A stretch of 64,000 bases of DNA. It comes from Haematobia irritans. Its lineage: Eukaryota; Arthropoda; Insecta; Diptera; Muscidae. Below the pieces are notes generated by a model. The model did no database searches, was not told where the DNA came from, and was given only the letters and a program-made list of their open reading frames with translations. Location of the stretch: contig NC_134401.1 of assembly GCF_050003625.1 (NCBI RefSeq), positions 67,901,629 through 67,965,628 of the forward strand, read 5' to 3'. A program made the position numbers and the translations under genes. Positions 33,208 through 44,297 of this stretch are shown in pieces. Position 1 is the stretch's first letter, and the number at the start of each line of letters is the position of its first letter.

Positions 33208-33960
33208 GTTATTGATGTAGGTCGGATGGTATTGCAAATGGACCATATCGGACCACATTTAGGTATAGCCCTTATATAAACCGATCCACAGATTTGATTT
33301 CCGCAGCCTTGTGAAAAACCAAATTTCAGATACGGTTAAAATTTAGTACGTGAAGTTAGTGTGTGGCCTCCAAACACCATGTCCATATCAGTCAATAATT
33401 ATATAGCCCCCATATAAACCGTTATTCCAGGCCATATATTGAGACTCCCAAACACATTTAGCTGTATCCGTAGATCATTAAAAGATATATCTTTCAAATA
33501 TAAATCTGGAACCCCATCTTTTCCATTTGGTCACAGTGGTCACTTTTCTCTCGAGAAGCAGTGACTCCACGTTTTTCCAAGCCATATATTGAGACTCTCA
33601 AACACATTGAGCTGTATCCGTTTTTACCATCGGATAAAGCACTAAAAGATCTATCTTTCACATATAAATCTGGAACCCCATATTTTTCCATTTGGCCACA
33701 GTGGAGACACTTCTCTCTGTTTCGTATATGCAACAATACTGCGATTCGGAAGGAAAAAAGTTTTTAATTTCAATCGAAAGCTATCGTTTCAGTTTATCTT
33801 TGGTTAAAATTTGGCTTTTCTATCTCTTCCCGTTTGGCCAATTTCTATGGAGGATAATATTGCAAAAAATGTTTTTTATTCGTATATAACTCATTTTTTC
33901 ACATATAGTTGGCGCTGAAACGATTTTTCATATACGGATTTATTTTCCCTTACATTGATT
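33208..33960 (-). repeat. Truncated copy of the FB1 inner arm
   Basis: It repeats the order seen at 28470-29605: Helentron-like body (33208-33430), about 1.5 units of the 165-bp array (33431-33715), and the inner arm ending TTTTCATATACGGATTTATT at about 33945. It directly abuts the FB2 right end. A partner arm in the other orientation is not present. Confidence 0.65.
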
Positions 33961-33963
33961 GAT

Positions 33964-34044
33964 GGTTAGGTTAGGTTATGTGGCAGCCCGATGTATCAGG
34001 CTCACTTAGACTATTCAGTCCATTGTGATACCACAGTGGTGAAC
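33964..34044 (-). mobile_element. 81-bp SINE/LINE-A 3' tail with target duplication
   Basis: On the minus strand: ACTGTGGTATCACAATGGAC, TGAATAGTCTAAGTGAGCCT, GATACATCGGGCTGCCACAT, AACCTAACC. It is flanked by TTGATTGAT on both sides (33955-33963 and 34045-34053). It matches the LINE-A 3' end except for GATACAT in place of GAAATTTAAT, which I recognise as the SINE version of the tail. A strongly 5'-truncated retroposition. Confidence 0.65.
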
Positions 34045-34150
34045 TTGATTGATACTACTGTTTTTAAATATTTTATGTAAAAATGTAATATGAAAACATA
34101 GAGTGCATAGTTTTAAATTTGTATATCGATACACATGTTTTCTTTAATAA
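34045..34150 (+). repeat. copia 3' non-coding fragment
   Basis: TTTATGTAAAAATGTAATAT, GAAAACATAGAGTGCATAGT and TAATAAATTATTAT are the complement of 21780-21870 downstream of the copia frame, with an 8-11-base difference at GTATATCGATACACATG. The source element was therefore present at least twice. Confidence 0.55.
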
Positions 34151-34152
34151 AT

Positions 34153-34372
34153 TATTATGCGTATATGCAACAATACTGTGATTCGGAAGATTTTTGGCAA
34201 AAGTGTTTAATTCCAATCGAAAGCTATCGTTTCGGTTTATCTTTTGTTAAAATTTGGCCAATTTATGCAAATTTCTATGGAGAATTATATCACAAAAAAT
34301 GTTTTTATTCGTATATAACTATTTTTTCACATATAGGTGGCGCTGAAACGAATTTTCTTACACGGAAATATA
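34153..34372 (-). repeat. Another FB1 inner-arm fragment
   Basis: GCGTATATGCAACAATACTG, CGAAAGCTATCGTTTCGGTT and CACATATAGGTGGCGCTGAA match 29355-29575 and 33725-33920. No array units accompany it. Confidence 0.6.
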
Positions 34373-34391
34373 CATAATGACCCATTCGTAA

Positions 34392-34640
34392 TACTAGGTT
34401 AGGTTTAGAGTGATCAAAAAACCGATTTTTTGAAAGTCGGGGTTTCTCGGTTCTAAAAAACCGAACCATTTTTTATTACCGGTGGGCGGTGTTAAAAAAA
34501 AAAACAGGTAGAACCGGTTTTTCCCTAAGGTAGTAAAAACGCTTAATTTAATATAAATTAAGGAAAAATACTCCAATGTTTTAATGTACAAATGAAATAC
34601 CTTGGCTGTATTGCGGTACCGTTAGTGTTTTCTTTTTCCT
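34392..34640. repeat. CCGGTTTT-rich element fragment
   Basis: TAGAGTGATCAAAAAACCGA, GGTTCTAAAAAACCGAAC and AGAACCGGTTTTTCCC suggest the end of a hAT-type element; related words occur at 58085-58180. Only one terminus is visible, so it is a low-grade call. Confidence 0.35.
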
Positions 34641-35744
34641 TGATTTTTTCCACTCCCGGGAAAGCGGACATTTTTTCGAATTTTCCGGGATCCCGGGAAA
34701 CCAACTTTGATGTGACATACATTTAGACAGTTGAATGAATTAGAAATCGCCTTATGCTACGATTATAAGGCGTTGTCTGGACAACTAACAATATATATAA
34801 TGTTGATCTCTTACATCAGCCATAAAAATCATATTAAAATATGAAATATTTTGTAATACAAAAAAATTTCACAATGTTTTCTTTCAGTATAGTTTTCGGA
34901 AGAACACTTTTAATATAGTGAAATTTTTTGTAACTTTAAAAAACTGTTTGGAAATGAAAGAAACTTATTTCGATTTCACTATCATTCACATTACACTTCC
35001 AAAATCCACTTTAGCTAGATTTCAACTGCCATTTGCCTTATAAATAAGGGATTTAAATTCCACTTTTAATAGATTTCGCGCCTAATGTGAATGAGGTATA
35101 AATTTGAAATTAAAGAAACTATCTTAATAAAGGTTGGAATTTTCATATTTCATAAAAACATCCTTGCAATAATTATGAAATTTTGAAATTATGCAATTGC
35201 AAACGAGTGTTACATAAGGTAAAATGTCCCTTTGTTTATAAAGGTTTACTCAGTATATCAGAATGTAGGTTTACAGAAATATGACAATCATAAACTAGGA
35301 AGCGTAATCTTCTTTTTAACATCTGAAATCTGGGCTAGAACCCACGACTGTGTATGTCCCACAAGGCAACTAGTACTACTTGGTACCGTAGTCATTCACA
35401 TTACACTTTCAAAATCCACTTTAACTAGATGTCAACTGTCATTTGCCATATAAAACCCTCTATTGTAAAGAAAATTTCCCGGGAATACCCGCACTTCATT
35501 CCCGGGAAAGCGGGAGCGAAAAAATAGCAAATTCCCAAAATAAACACAATTTACTTGAAGTAATTTCTTTTGGTATAAATGTTGAATGAAAAGTGTGCAG
35601 AAACATGCCTATTAACCAAATTGAAAATTCTTCATTTTCTTTTCTTTTTTAGAATCGTAACATCATACCCATTTTTTCCAACTCTCTCATACATGTATGG
35701 AGCTAAACTCACGAGGAAGCACTCTTATTAAATCAGATAATCTT
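34641..35744. other. CCCGGGAA-word element with internal repeats
   Basis: TCCCGGGAAAGCGGA (34652) and TTCCCGGGAAAGCGGGAG (35493) bracket about 0.85 kb and may be ends of one disrupted element. Within it ATTCACATTACACTTCCAAA ... CAACTGCCATTTGCC (34983-35040) is repeated directly at 35394-35450. A tRNA-like head lies between them on the minus strand. No gene. Confidence 0.4.
35328..35390 (-). repeat. tRNA-like SINE head, degraded
   Basis: On the minus strand: GGTACCAAGTAGTACTAGTT, GCCTTGTGGGACATACACAG, TCGTGGGTTCTAGCCCAGAT. The B box (GTGGGTTCTAGCC) is recognisable and the A box is damaged. It resembles the 35811-35883 head. Confidence 0.45.
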
Positions 35745-35883
35745 TGTTTGAAACACTCAGAAATGTCACCAGCATTACTGAGGTGGGATAATCCACCGTT
35801 GAAACTTTTTGGTGTTTGGGTTTGAACACACGACCCCGTATATGCAAGGCGGACATGGTTACCATTGCACAACTGCGGCTCCC
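35745..35883 (-). mobile_element. tRNA-headed SINE, 5' part
   Basis: On the minus strand it starts GGGAGCCGCAGTTGTGCAAT, has a GTTAC variant of the A box, the B box GTGTGTTCAAACCC, then ACACCAAAAAGTTTCAACGG, TGGATTATCCCACCTCAGTA and ATGCTGGTGACATTTCTGAG. I recognise the order (head, GGATTATCCCACC, AATGCTGGTGACATT) as the 5' half of a common muscid SINE. The tail is absent here; tail and middle pieces are at 33964-34044 and 20957-21035. Confidence 0.65.
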
Positions 35884-37518
35884 ATTCGTGTTGTTAACGA
35901 ACAGATTTCATAATTATAACGAAAGATGCCGATTTTACATTTATTTTTCAACGATCCATATCATTATATAAACGATCACTTTCGTTTTATAAATGAAAAT
36001 TTTTAATTCCACTTTCGGAGGCTGTGTTTTAAAGGCTACAAATTTCCGAAACTTTTTCATTAATTAACGAAAACACGAAATGTTCTTTTAACGATCAATT
36101 TTATATTATTAACCTAGGAATTTTATATTATTAACCTAACGCAAAAATTTTATAGCAAAAAAATTATTTGCGTGTAGTAAAATTTCCTTTTCCATTTAAT
36201 AATTGGTATTTACCAATTTTTGAAATAGTTTACAACCTAGATTACTTGGTAATGGGGGTTGCTGTTGAGTGTAAGCTCATGCCATTTGTAACTAGTCAAC
36301 GCTTAAGTCACAAAATGTAAATAGGCATCTGTTGGTTTGTATAATCTTATCGAAAAATTTGCAGTGCATCTCATGCTTCCCTGTCATAGCACATTTTGCA
36401 CTCACGTGCATTATAGTGTGTGATCTTTTTCCCACCTCTTGGGGGGCTACTTGTAAAAAAGTAGATAATTTGTGATTTTTCTTATGTTGAAGGTACCGAT
36501 GCCGACAAAAGGTGACGATGTCTTGCATCAAAGGAGTATGTTTCGTAGTGTTGTTTAGTTTGTATTGTTTGTAGAACAAAAAATCTCATCGGTTAAGCTG
36601 CAAAACAATTGTAAATCTTTAAATAAATCTAGTTGGCCGAAAATCGATACTAGAGATCAAACATGTCGATAAGCATATTTATATGCCTACTAAAATGTTC
36701 ATACCGTTCTTTTAGTAAACAAAGTTGTTTTGTGTTTTGTCGAATTCAATCGGATAATACTATGCTAAGAACAATACTTGACTTTACAAATATAAGTACA
36801 AAGTGTGCTGCACAAACGCACACTATTTTATTTCCAAATCGACAAAAACAAAATTTTTTAACTGATTGCTTCTTGATATCACCCATATCTAGGTTGCTAT
36901 AGGTACAACCTAGTCTAGGGAACTTTTTTTATATCAGTCATATGTAGATTGCTATAGGTACAACTTTTGTACTTCCAAACATTTTCACCAGAACGGGGAC
37001 TAGTTCATACACACCAGCGACAAGTCCTTTACCGGTCCTGGGGTTGATCCATTTCCCGTAGGGTCGGTGTACCACTCCCTGCCCCCTCAAGAATTCCAGA
37101 CAATGTGGTAGAACATCCCAGGAAATTAGTTTGGAAGTTCATCCTAAGGATAAGCTATTTCTCACTTCACAAGAACTTTTTTGAGTTAATATAAAATCAT
37201 TTGATTTTCGTGTTTTTATAAATTCCATTGGGTGTAAACCAAAATAAATTTGTTGTTCATAACAGCACAAAAGTTTGGTAATACAGCTCTTTCTGTCTGC
37301 TGGAAAAAGAAAAGCAGTCAATGTTGTTGTTTCCAGAAACATTTTTCTCTGCCAACAAATACTGCTTAATTAGCAAAAGTGTTTCTTCTGACAAACATCG
37401 GTGTAGAAATAGCAAACTGCATTAGTTGAAATATTGCACATTTTTCTGTTATAACCACTAAAATTTTTTTAAAGATTTTTGAAATAAACCCATAAACATT
37501 TAATTCTAAATTTATTAA
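35884..37518. other. bs: Intronic DNA, no gene seen
   Basis: Contains a duplicated word TAG-TTGCTATAGGTACAAC (36890 and 36945) and a GC-richer block at 36985-37100 (TCCTTTACCGGTCCTGGGGT, CCACTCCCTGCCCCCTC) that may be a LINE 3' UTR. Frames on either strand show no motif. Confidence 0.4.
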
Positions 37519-37597
37519 GGGAGCTACGTGGTACAATGGTTAACAAGCCTGCCTTGCATACAAAGTGTGCTGGGTTTAATCCCACTTCGAGCGAACA
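37519..37597 (+). mobile_element. tRNA-headed SINE head
   Basis: GGGAGCTACGTGGTACAATG, GTTAACAAGCCTGCCTTGCA, then GGGTTTAATCCCACTTCGAG and CGAACACCAA. Same head family as 30939-31010 and 35811-35883, with the B box mutated to GGGTTTAATCC. It lies just upstream of the second LINE-A copy. Confidence 0.6.
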
Positions 37598-37797
37598 CCA
37601 ACAATTTTTTCAGGGGTTCATATTTGCCAAATATTCAAAAATAAGTGATCATTTTATGCGGTTTTAAGTGAACATCAGATCATCGCTACATCAGTTTCAA
37701 ATTTGATGTTCGTACCACCAGGTCCATATTTCCGCCAAATGTTAGGAAAACTGATTTGAATTGATATAGGGAATCGTTCAATATGATGATACCGGAA

Positions 37798-39939
37798 ATA
37801 CCAGAGATAAATATGAGCACTGTTCAAGATATCGAACACGCAGTGGAGCGGATTACAAATGCCTTCATCATCTCACTGAAAGCTGCATGCATTAGAGGAA
37901 AGTCAGGGGGAAAAAATCGACCGCCATGGTGGTCCGGAGTTATGTAATATGAGGAAGCTCTTAAACAAAGCAAAGTCCACAAGAGCTCTGGAGGATTGGG
38001 ACGCTTACAAGAAGAATCTGAGAGGATACAAGCGAGAACTGAGATGAGCTCAGCACAACTCAACGGAAGGTACTAGCATCCGCTAACTCAGCTCCAGGTT
38101 TCATTAAAACATCAGAGGGCAATTGGACAACGTCCTGTGAGGAGACACTGGATATGCTATTAGACACACATTTTCCTGGAAATCAGACGGTTGAACCATG
38201 TTCTGGCGGTGCCACAGCCGCTCAGCGGTCATTTCCTATAGAGGAAATTTTATTGGAATCTAAAATGGGCTTTAAATAGTTTTGGACCATTCAAATCCCC
38301 CGGATCTGATGGAATTACACCGGCAGAGTTACAAGCAGTGACTGACAGAATTATGCCCTGGTTGTCGGTGATATATACAGGATGTATCAACGTCGCATAT
38401 ATTTCAGGAAAGTGGAGGGAAATAAGTCGTTTTCATACCTAAAGAGGGAAAAGCCTCTCACTCGAGGGCGAAGGATTTTTGACCAATCATCTTATTCTCA
38501 TTCCTACTTCAGACCCTGGAGAGGATGATAAATATTTATCTTAGAACTAGCTTCGATTCAAGTTTGCTCTCGAAGCGACAGCATGCATACTCGAAGGGCA
38601 GGTCTACTGAGACCGCATTGCATGAACTATTCAGCTTTATTGAAATCACTATCTGTCAATGATACACAATCGTGGCGTTTCTAGACATCGAAGTGACATT
38701 CAATAACGTCCATCCGAGCTAGATATTAAATGGACTGACAACTCTGAATGTTTATCCAGGTATACTTAGGCTGTTAGACGAACTTCTATTGAAGAGACGT
38801 ATTTCAGCCACACTAGGACAAGTAAGCATACAAAGGTATGTGAAAAGAGGCGGCACTCCCCAAGGAGGATACCAGAGATAAATATGAGCACTGTTCAAGA
38901 TATCGAAAACGCAGTGGAGCGGATTACAAATGCCTTCATCATCTCACTGAAAGCTGCATGCATTAGAGGAAAGTCAGGGGGAAAAAATCGACCGCCATGG
39001 TGGTCCGGAGTTATGTAATATGAGGAAGCTCTTAAACAAAGCAAAGTCCACAAGAGCTCTGGAGGATTGGGACGCTTACAAGAAGAATCTGAGAGGATAC
39101 AAGCGAGAACTGAGATGAGCTCAGCACAACTCAACGGAAGGTACTAACATCCGCTAACTCAGCTCCAGGTTTCATTAAAACATCAGAGGGCAATTGGACA
39201 ACGTCCTGTGAGGAGACACTGGATATGCTATTAGACACACATTTTCCTGGAAATCAGACGGTTGAACCATGTTCTGGCGGTGCCACAGCCGCTCAGCGGT
39301 CATTTCCTATAGAGGAAATTTTATTGGAATCTAAAATGGGCTTTAAATAGTTTTGGACCATTCAAATCCCCCGGATCTGATGGAATTACACCGGCAGAGT
39401 TACAAGCAGTGACTGACAGAATTATGCCCTGGTTGTCGGTGATATATACAGGATGTATCAACGTCGCATATATTTCAGGAAAGTGGAGGGAAATAAGTCG
39501 TTTTCATACCTAAAGAGGGAAAAGCCTCTCACTCGAGGGCGAAGGATTTTTGACCAATCATCTTATTCTCATTCCTACTTTAGACCCTGGAGAGGATGAT
39601 AAATATTTATCTTAGAACTAGCTTCGATTCAAGTTTGCTCTCGAAGCGACAGCATGCATACTCGAAGGGCAGGTCTACTGAGACCGCATTGCATGAACTT
39701 TTCAGCTTTATTGAAATCACTATCTGTCAATGATACACAATCGTGGCGTTTCTAGACATCGAAGTGACATTCAATAACGTCCATCCGAGCTAGATATTAA
39801 ATGGACTGACAACTCTGAATGTTTATCCAGGTATACTTAGGCTGTTAGACGAACTTCTATTGAAGAGACGTATTTCAGCCACACTAGGACAAGTAAGCAT
39901 AAAAAGGTATGTGAAAAGAGGCGGCACTCCCCAAGGAGG
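37798..39939 (+). repeat. Tandem duplication, two units of 1071 bp
   Basis: Unit 1 is 37798-38868 and unit 2 is 38869-39939. They differ at only about five sites (for example GAACACG/GAAAACG and CAGACCC/TAGACCC). The unit covers the linker and RT through motif B. At the join, CCAAGGAGGA runs into TACCAGAGATAAATATG with about one base of shared sequence. After unit 2 the element continues normally with GTTCTATCACATC. Confidence 0.9.
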
Positions 39940-40044
39940 AGTTCTATCACATCTTCTTTGGAATGGTGCTATAAACAACCTTCTGGTTTCCCTAGAAAAA
40001 GAAAGGATAAAAGTGGTAGCATACGCAGATGACGAGGCTCTAGC

Positions 40045-41417
40045 CAGTGTTGCCAGTATTGGGGATTTCCCCCCAAATTGGGGATATTTTTCGTGAATGG
40101 GGACGATATTTTTGAGTTGAGGACATAGGGATTTGGTGGGGAATTTCCATAAAATTAAGGATTTTTCGAGAAATTAAACATCTTTTTTAACAAAATTTTA
40201 TTTCTATAGGAAATTTTGTAAAAATTTTATTTCTATAGAAAATTTTGTCAAAACTTTATGTTTATAGAAGATTTTTTCAAAATTTTATTTTTATAGAAGA
40301 ATTTTTCAAAATTATAGGTTTTATCAAAATTTTATTTCTATAAAAAGTTTTGTCAAAATTTTATTTCTATTGAAAATTTTGTCAAAATTTTGTTTCTAAC
40401 AGTTTGGCTGATAAGTCCCCGGTCTAACAAAGAAAAACACATTTTTTTGTCAGAATTCTTTTTTATTAATCAACATAGTTCCCTTCAAGAGTGATACAAC
40501 GAGTTAACGACCTTCCAATTTTTTGATACCATTTTGGTAGTACTCGTTCGGTTTTGCCTCAAAATAGGCCTCAGTTTCGGCGATCACCTCCTCATTGCAG
40601 CCAAATTTTTTCCCTGCGAGCATCCTTTTGAGGCCTGAGCACAAGTAAAAGTCGCTGGGGGCCAGATCTGAATTCGAAGCCCAATTCATGAATTTTTGCC
40701 ATCGTTCCCAATGACTTGTGGCACGGTGCGTTGGCTTGGTGGAACAACACTTTTTTTTTCTTCAAATGGGGCCGTTTTGCCGCGATTTTGGCCTTCAAAC
40801 GCTCTAATAACGCCATATAATAGTCACTGTTGATGGTTTTTCCCTACTCAAGATAATCGATAAAAATTATTCCATGCGCATCCCAAAAAACAGAGGCCAT
40901 TACTTTGCCAGCGGACTTTTGAGTCTTTCCACGCTTCGGAGACGGTTCACCGGTCGCTGTCCACTCAGCCGGTAACCACCTCTTTCGGGCGTCCACTGCG
41001 TTCACCGTCCTCCGTGCTCATTTCACCACGCTTGAATTTTGCATACCAATCAATTTTTGTTGATTTCCCTGGGGCAGAGTCCGGAAGCCAAGTTTTTGCT
41101 TCGACCGTATTTGTTTCCCTTCAGAAAACAGATTTTATCAAAACCCGAAGTTCCTTTTTTTCCATTTTTTTTTCACAATAACAAAAGTTGCTTCACAAAA
41201 GACGCTCTATCTCACAAACTAATTGACTTGCAGACGTCAAATTTTGACACGAATCATTTGAAGGTTGGTACTATATACAAATAATATGCATTTAAAACTA
41301 GCGACTTATCAGCCAACCTGTTATATAGAAAAAAAATCAAAAAAAAGTATTGGGGATTTTTGTGAGGAATTTACATTTAAATTGGGGACAAGAGCCAGAA
41401 AAATACTGGCAACACTG
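40045..41417. mobile_element. hAT element with 8-bp target duplication
   Basis: The termini are inverted: CAGTGTTGCCAGTATTGGGG at the left and AATACTGGCAACACTG at the right. The flanks are GCTCTAGC (40037-40044) and GCTCTAAC (41418-41425), an 8-bp duplication with one change, which defines hAT. The interior has a tandem TTTATTTCTATAGAAAATTT-type repeat (40190-40395) and a nested mariner; removing the mariner leaves about 450 bp. No hAT transposase is present, so it is non-autonomous. Confidence 0.85.
40399..41321 (-). mobile_element. mariner element, internally deleted
   Basis: The ends are inverted: ACAGTTTGGCTGATAAGTCC at the left and GACTTATCAGCCAACCTGT at the right, with TA on each side (40397-40398 and 41322-41323). 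On the minus strand the translation shows EDGERSGRPKEVV, then LAPSDFYLC and GLKRMLAGKKF (third catalytic Asp in APSD), and AYFEAKPNEYYQNGIKKLEG. The N-terminal DNA-binding part is deleted and several stops are present. At 923 bp it is shorter than the usual 1.3 kb. Confidence 0.85.
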
Positions 41418-42479
41418 GCTCTAACAGTCAGGGGAAAATTCCCATCCACAATCAGAGATTGACTGAGAAATGGGCGAAAGAGAATGGTCTTGGGGTAAAT
41501 CCTGCAGAACTAGTCATGTACTGTAAAGATCGCAAAACTCCCACGGTTAAGCCCATATCCTTAGGAAGTATTGAAATTCCATTTGATCTTGGCGTTACTT
41601 TGGACAGGAAGCTGAACTTTAAGCTGAATATTGAAGAATGGGCGAGAAAAACCACGGTAGCTTTCTATTCGTGCAAAAAGGCAATGGGAAAAAAGTGAGG
41701 ACTAAACCGAAAATTGTGCATTGGCTATACACGGCAGTGGTTAGACCTATAATGCTATATGGTGTTGTAGTCTGGCGGCTGGCACTTCAGCAGCCGACAA
41801 GTTTAGATAAAGTAAGACAGGAACATATTCCCTTAATGTCGTGCTACATATATTACTTTTAACATAGACATTTTGGCCAAACAGTCAGCTGCAACAGCGG
41901 CTGTGCGCTAGCTATAGATGTGGTTGGGAAAAAAGGTACGGTCACAGTTCGGTCCTCAAAATAATGCCAGATGTACCTGACGCAGTGAATTACACTCTGG
42001 CGAAATCAATTTTCGACAAAAAGTTTGAAACTCTAATTTTCAACAGTGAGGCGTGGCGCACACAGACCCCGGGTAATAAACGATATATAGATTTCTATTG
42101 CTCCAAATTGGATGGATTGGGTTTCCTGGAACTTCGAATAGCGGAAAGATTACCTAATCACTGTAGTGTAGTGAGAAGTAATGATCAAACAAATTTTGAC
42201 ATTAATATGTTGTATACTCAGACAGTCAACCTGCAATAAAATCCTTGGACTCGGTGTTCTTTAACTCGAAAACGGCCATCGACTGCCGAAAAATCTCTCA
42301 ACGAGATAGCTGAGCAGTACAAAATTCACCTAATATGGGTGCCTGGCCATAGGAACATACCGGGGAACTGCGAGCCATTGCCAAGGCTAGGAACTACCTT
42401 ACATATTCCAGGGGAACTAGAATCTTTTGGTATGCCTCGGGCTGTTATGATGGCAAATGTTCGATTGGAGAATTGGAAG

Positions 42480-42921
42480 TAGAGGTATGCGCGTGACTGA
42501 AATTTCACGCACATTCACGAACCAAAATGTTTATTCACGCACGCTCACGCGTGCCAATCCCACTCACGCACATTCACGAAATGAACCAGTACTCACGCAC
42601 GCTCACGCTGAACTACTTTTTAAGACTCACGCACGATTCACGACAATTCACGTGATTCACGACAAATTCACGAGACTCACGATATTTTCCAAATGGAAAT
42701 CAGCAAAGGTAAAATTCAAAAATAGAATATAGTTCGAGAGCTAAATTAATTTCAGTTTACATAACATACGAGTATGAATTAAATATTGATTTTATTTCCC
42801 ACGCACGACATATTCATTTTACTCCCATTCACGCACATTCCCGAAAGTTCCTTCAAATTTTGTTCACGACTCACGTGATTCACGCGTGTCACGATAATTT
42901 CGTGTCACGCGCACACCTCTA
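42480..42921. mobile_element. 442-bp non-autonomous hAT-type element
   Basis: The termini are TAGAGGTATGCGCGTGAC and the complement of TAGAGGTGTGCGCGTGAC. The flanks ATTGGAAG (42472-42479) and ATTGGAGC (42922-42929) are an 8-bp duplication with two changes. LINE-A copy 1 shows the empty site (GAGAATTGCAAGGGTTGTAAC in complement at about 7210-7230). The interior is filled with TTCACGCACATTCACGAA-type words near both ends, possible transposase-binding arrays. Confidence 0.75.
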
Positions 42922-43440
42922 ATTGGAGCGTTGTAACGACACCAAGCTAATACGGCCCATTTAAACTTAAACCGCAAACTAGATATGCTAATGTTTTCAA
43001 GACGTCAGATATCACTCCTTATATCTGCTGTAACGGGTCGCTGCCTAATGATTGCGATTTTGCAACTATTGGCGTGAAGTATAATGACTATTGGCGCGAA
43101 GTATAATGACTACTTTATGAGCTGTCATATGATGCGGAAAAGGAATCAATTAAACACCTCTTGTGTGAGTGTCCTGCATTTTGTGTAAGGCGTAAGCGAA
43201 TTTTAGGGGCATATAGCTTTAGATTACTGGCGGACGTAGAAAACGTTAACTTAAGCAGTCTGCTAATGTTTTTGGAACAATCTGGTTGGTTCAACAGAAG
43301 AAAATAGTCGAAAAGGTTCAGCGGTTAAAACTAGAAGTGTCCATATGTAATAGGTACTTCCTGTCAATGTGGTATCACAATGGACTGAATAGTCTAAGTG
43401 AGCCTGAAACTTAATTGGTCTGCAACGTTAACCCAACCTA

Positions 43441-44099
43441 ATGCATATAGACAAGTGCTACTTTCTTAACCCTTCGTTGCATGACATTTCATGTATGATA
43501 TGTTACTTTTTTGCCTTTATGACCCAATTCTTTTGAACAGTTTACCGTTAGTTTTTATCTTTCTCATACTTTTCACGTTAGGGATACTCTTCGGTAAGAC
43601 TTTTTTGTCAGAATTGAACGAAAATAGGGGTTTGGTATCATAAATATACATAAAACGGTACTAACATTCCGAAAAATATTTATCGATGCGAAAATTAAAT
43701 CATGCAACGAAGGGTTAAAGTAAATAAAAACAAATTTGTACAACCAGAAAAAATTGACCCCATTTTTAAGTTAAATTGAACTAATTTTGAAGAAAGAACT
43801 TCGTAAGAGTCAAAAACATTTTTAGTTGTTTGAACGATGTGATTTTATATAGTATATTTGTATATATGTTTAAAGACATCAGAGAGAGCGAGAGAAAAGA
43901 TAAAGTTTAGTTTCAACAACTAAAAATGTAGGTTGCTAATTCTTCGTCGAACGGTCCCATCGCCCACTTTCCCGCCCGTTCCCACCGTGAGGGCCTCATC
44001 CCCATGACGTAGGGACAGTGTACACACCATGATCCGGACCATGGCGGGGTGGAGGCAGAGGGATTTAACCAGCTACAGAGAAGGACTCATCAGCCGGAT
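43441..44099. other. bs: Intronic DNA, no gene seen
   Basis: Includes a MITE-like stretch at 43740-43870 (CCAGAAAAAATTGACCCCAT, TTGAACGATGTGATTTTATA) that resembles 1912-2060, and a GC-richer block at 43945-44070 that may belong to the 3' UTR of the following LINE (CCCATGACGTAGGGACAGTG). Confidence 0.4.
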
Positions 44100-44297
44100 A
44101 AATTACAAAACAAGACAAAATATTAGGTTATTCAATAAAACAAATGTATTAGTTATCCAAATATGCTAAAATTCTGGACTGCACCATATCAATACTTAAG
44201 TTAGTGTCAACTAGATGATAGATTGAATTAAAAGAAGATACTATATTTTAATTCATATGCCATGTTACATTGTAACGTCTGGCAATAATGTTTGCTG

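Larger units (their letters stand above)
37673..43440 (+). mobile_element. LINE-A copy 2, with internal duplication and insertions
   Basis: Same element as 6716-11080 but on + and 5'-truncated inside the endonuclease (CAGATCATCGCTACATCAGT corresponds to SDHRYIS). It retains the linker, RT motif A (AFLDIEVTFNNVHPS), motif B (GGTPQGG), motif C (AYADD), thumb, broken RNase H, Cys/His tail and the 3' end GTATCACAATGGACTGAATA. Many frameshifts and stops make it dead. It carries a 1071-bp tandem duplication (37798-39939), a hAT element (40045-41417) containing a mariner, and a small hAT (42480-42921). Confidence 0.85.

Noticed and set aside
30939..37597. Functional tRNA genes
   Set aside because: A and B boxes are present but the cloverleafs do not close, sequences are mutated, and they are attached to SINE bodies or transposons.
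37824..39134. Two identical 79-residue minus-strand frames
   Set aside because: Antisense to the LINE-A linker and duplicated only because the 1071-bp unit is duplicated.
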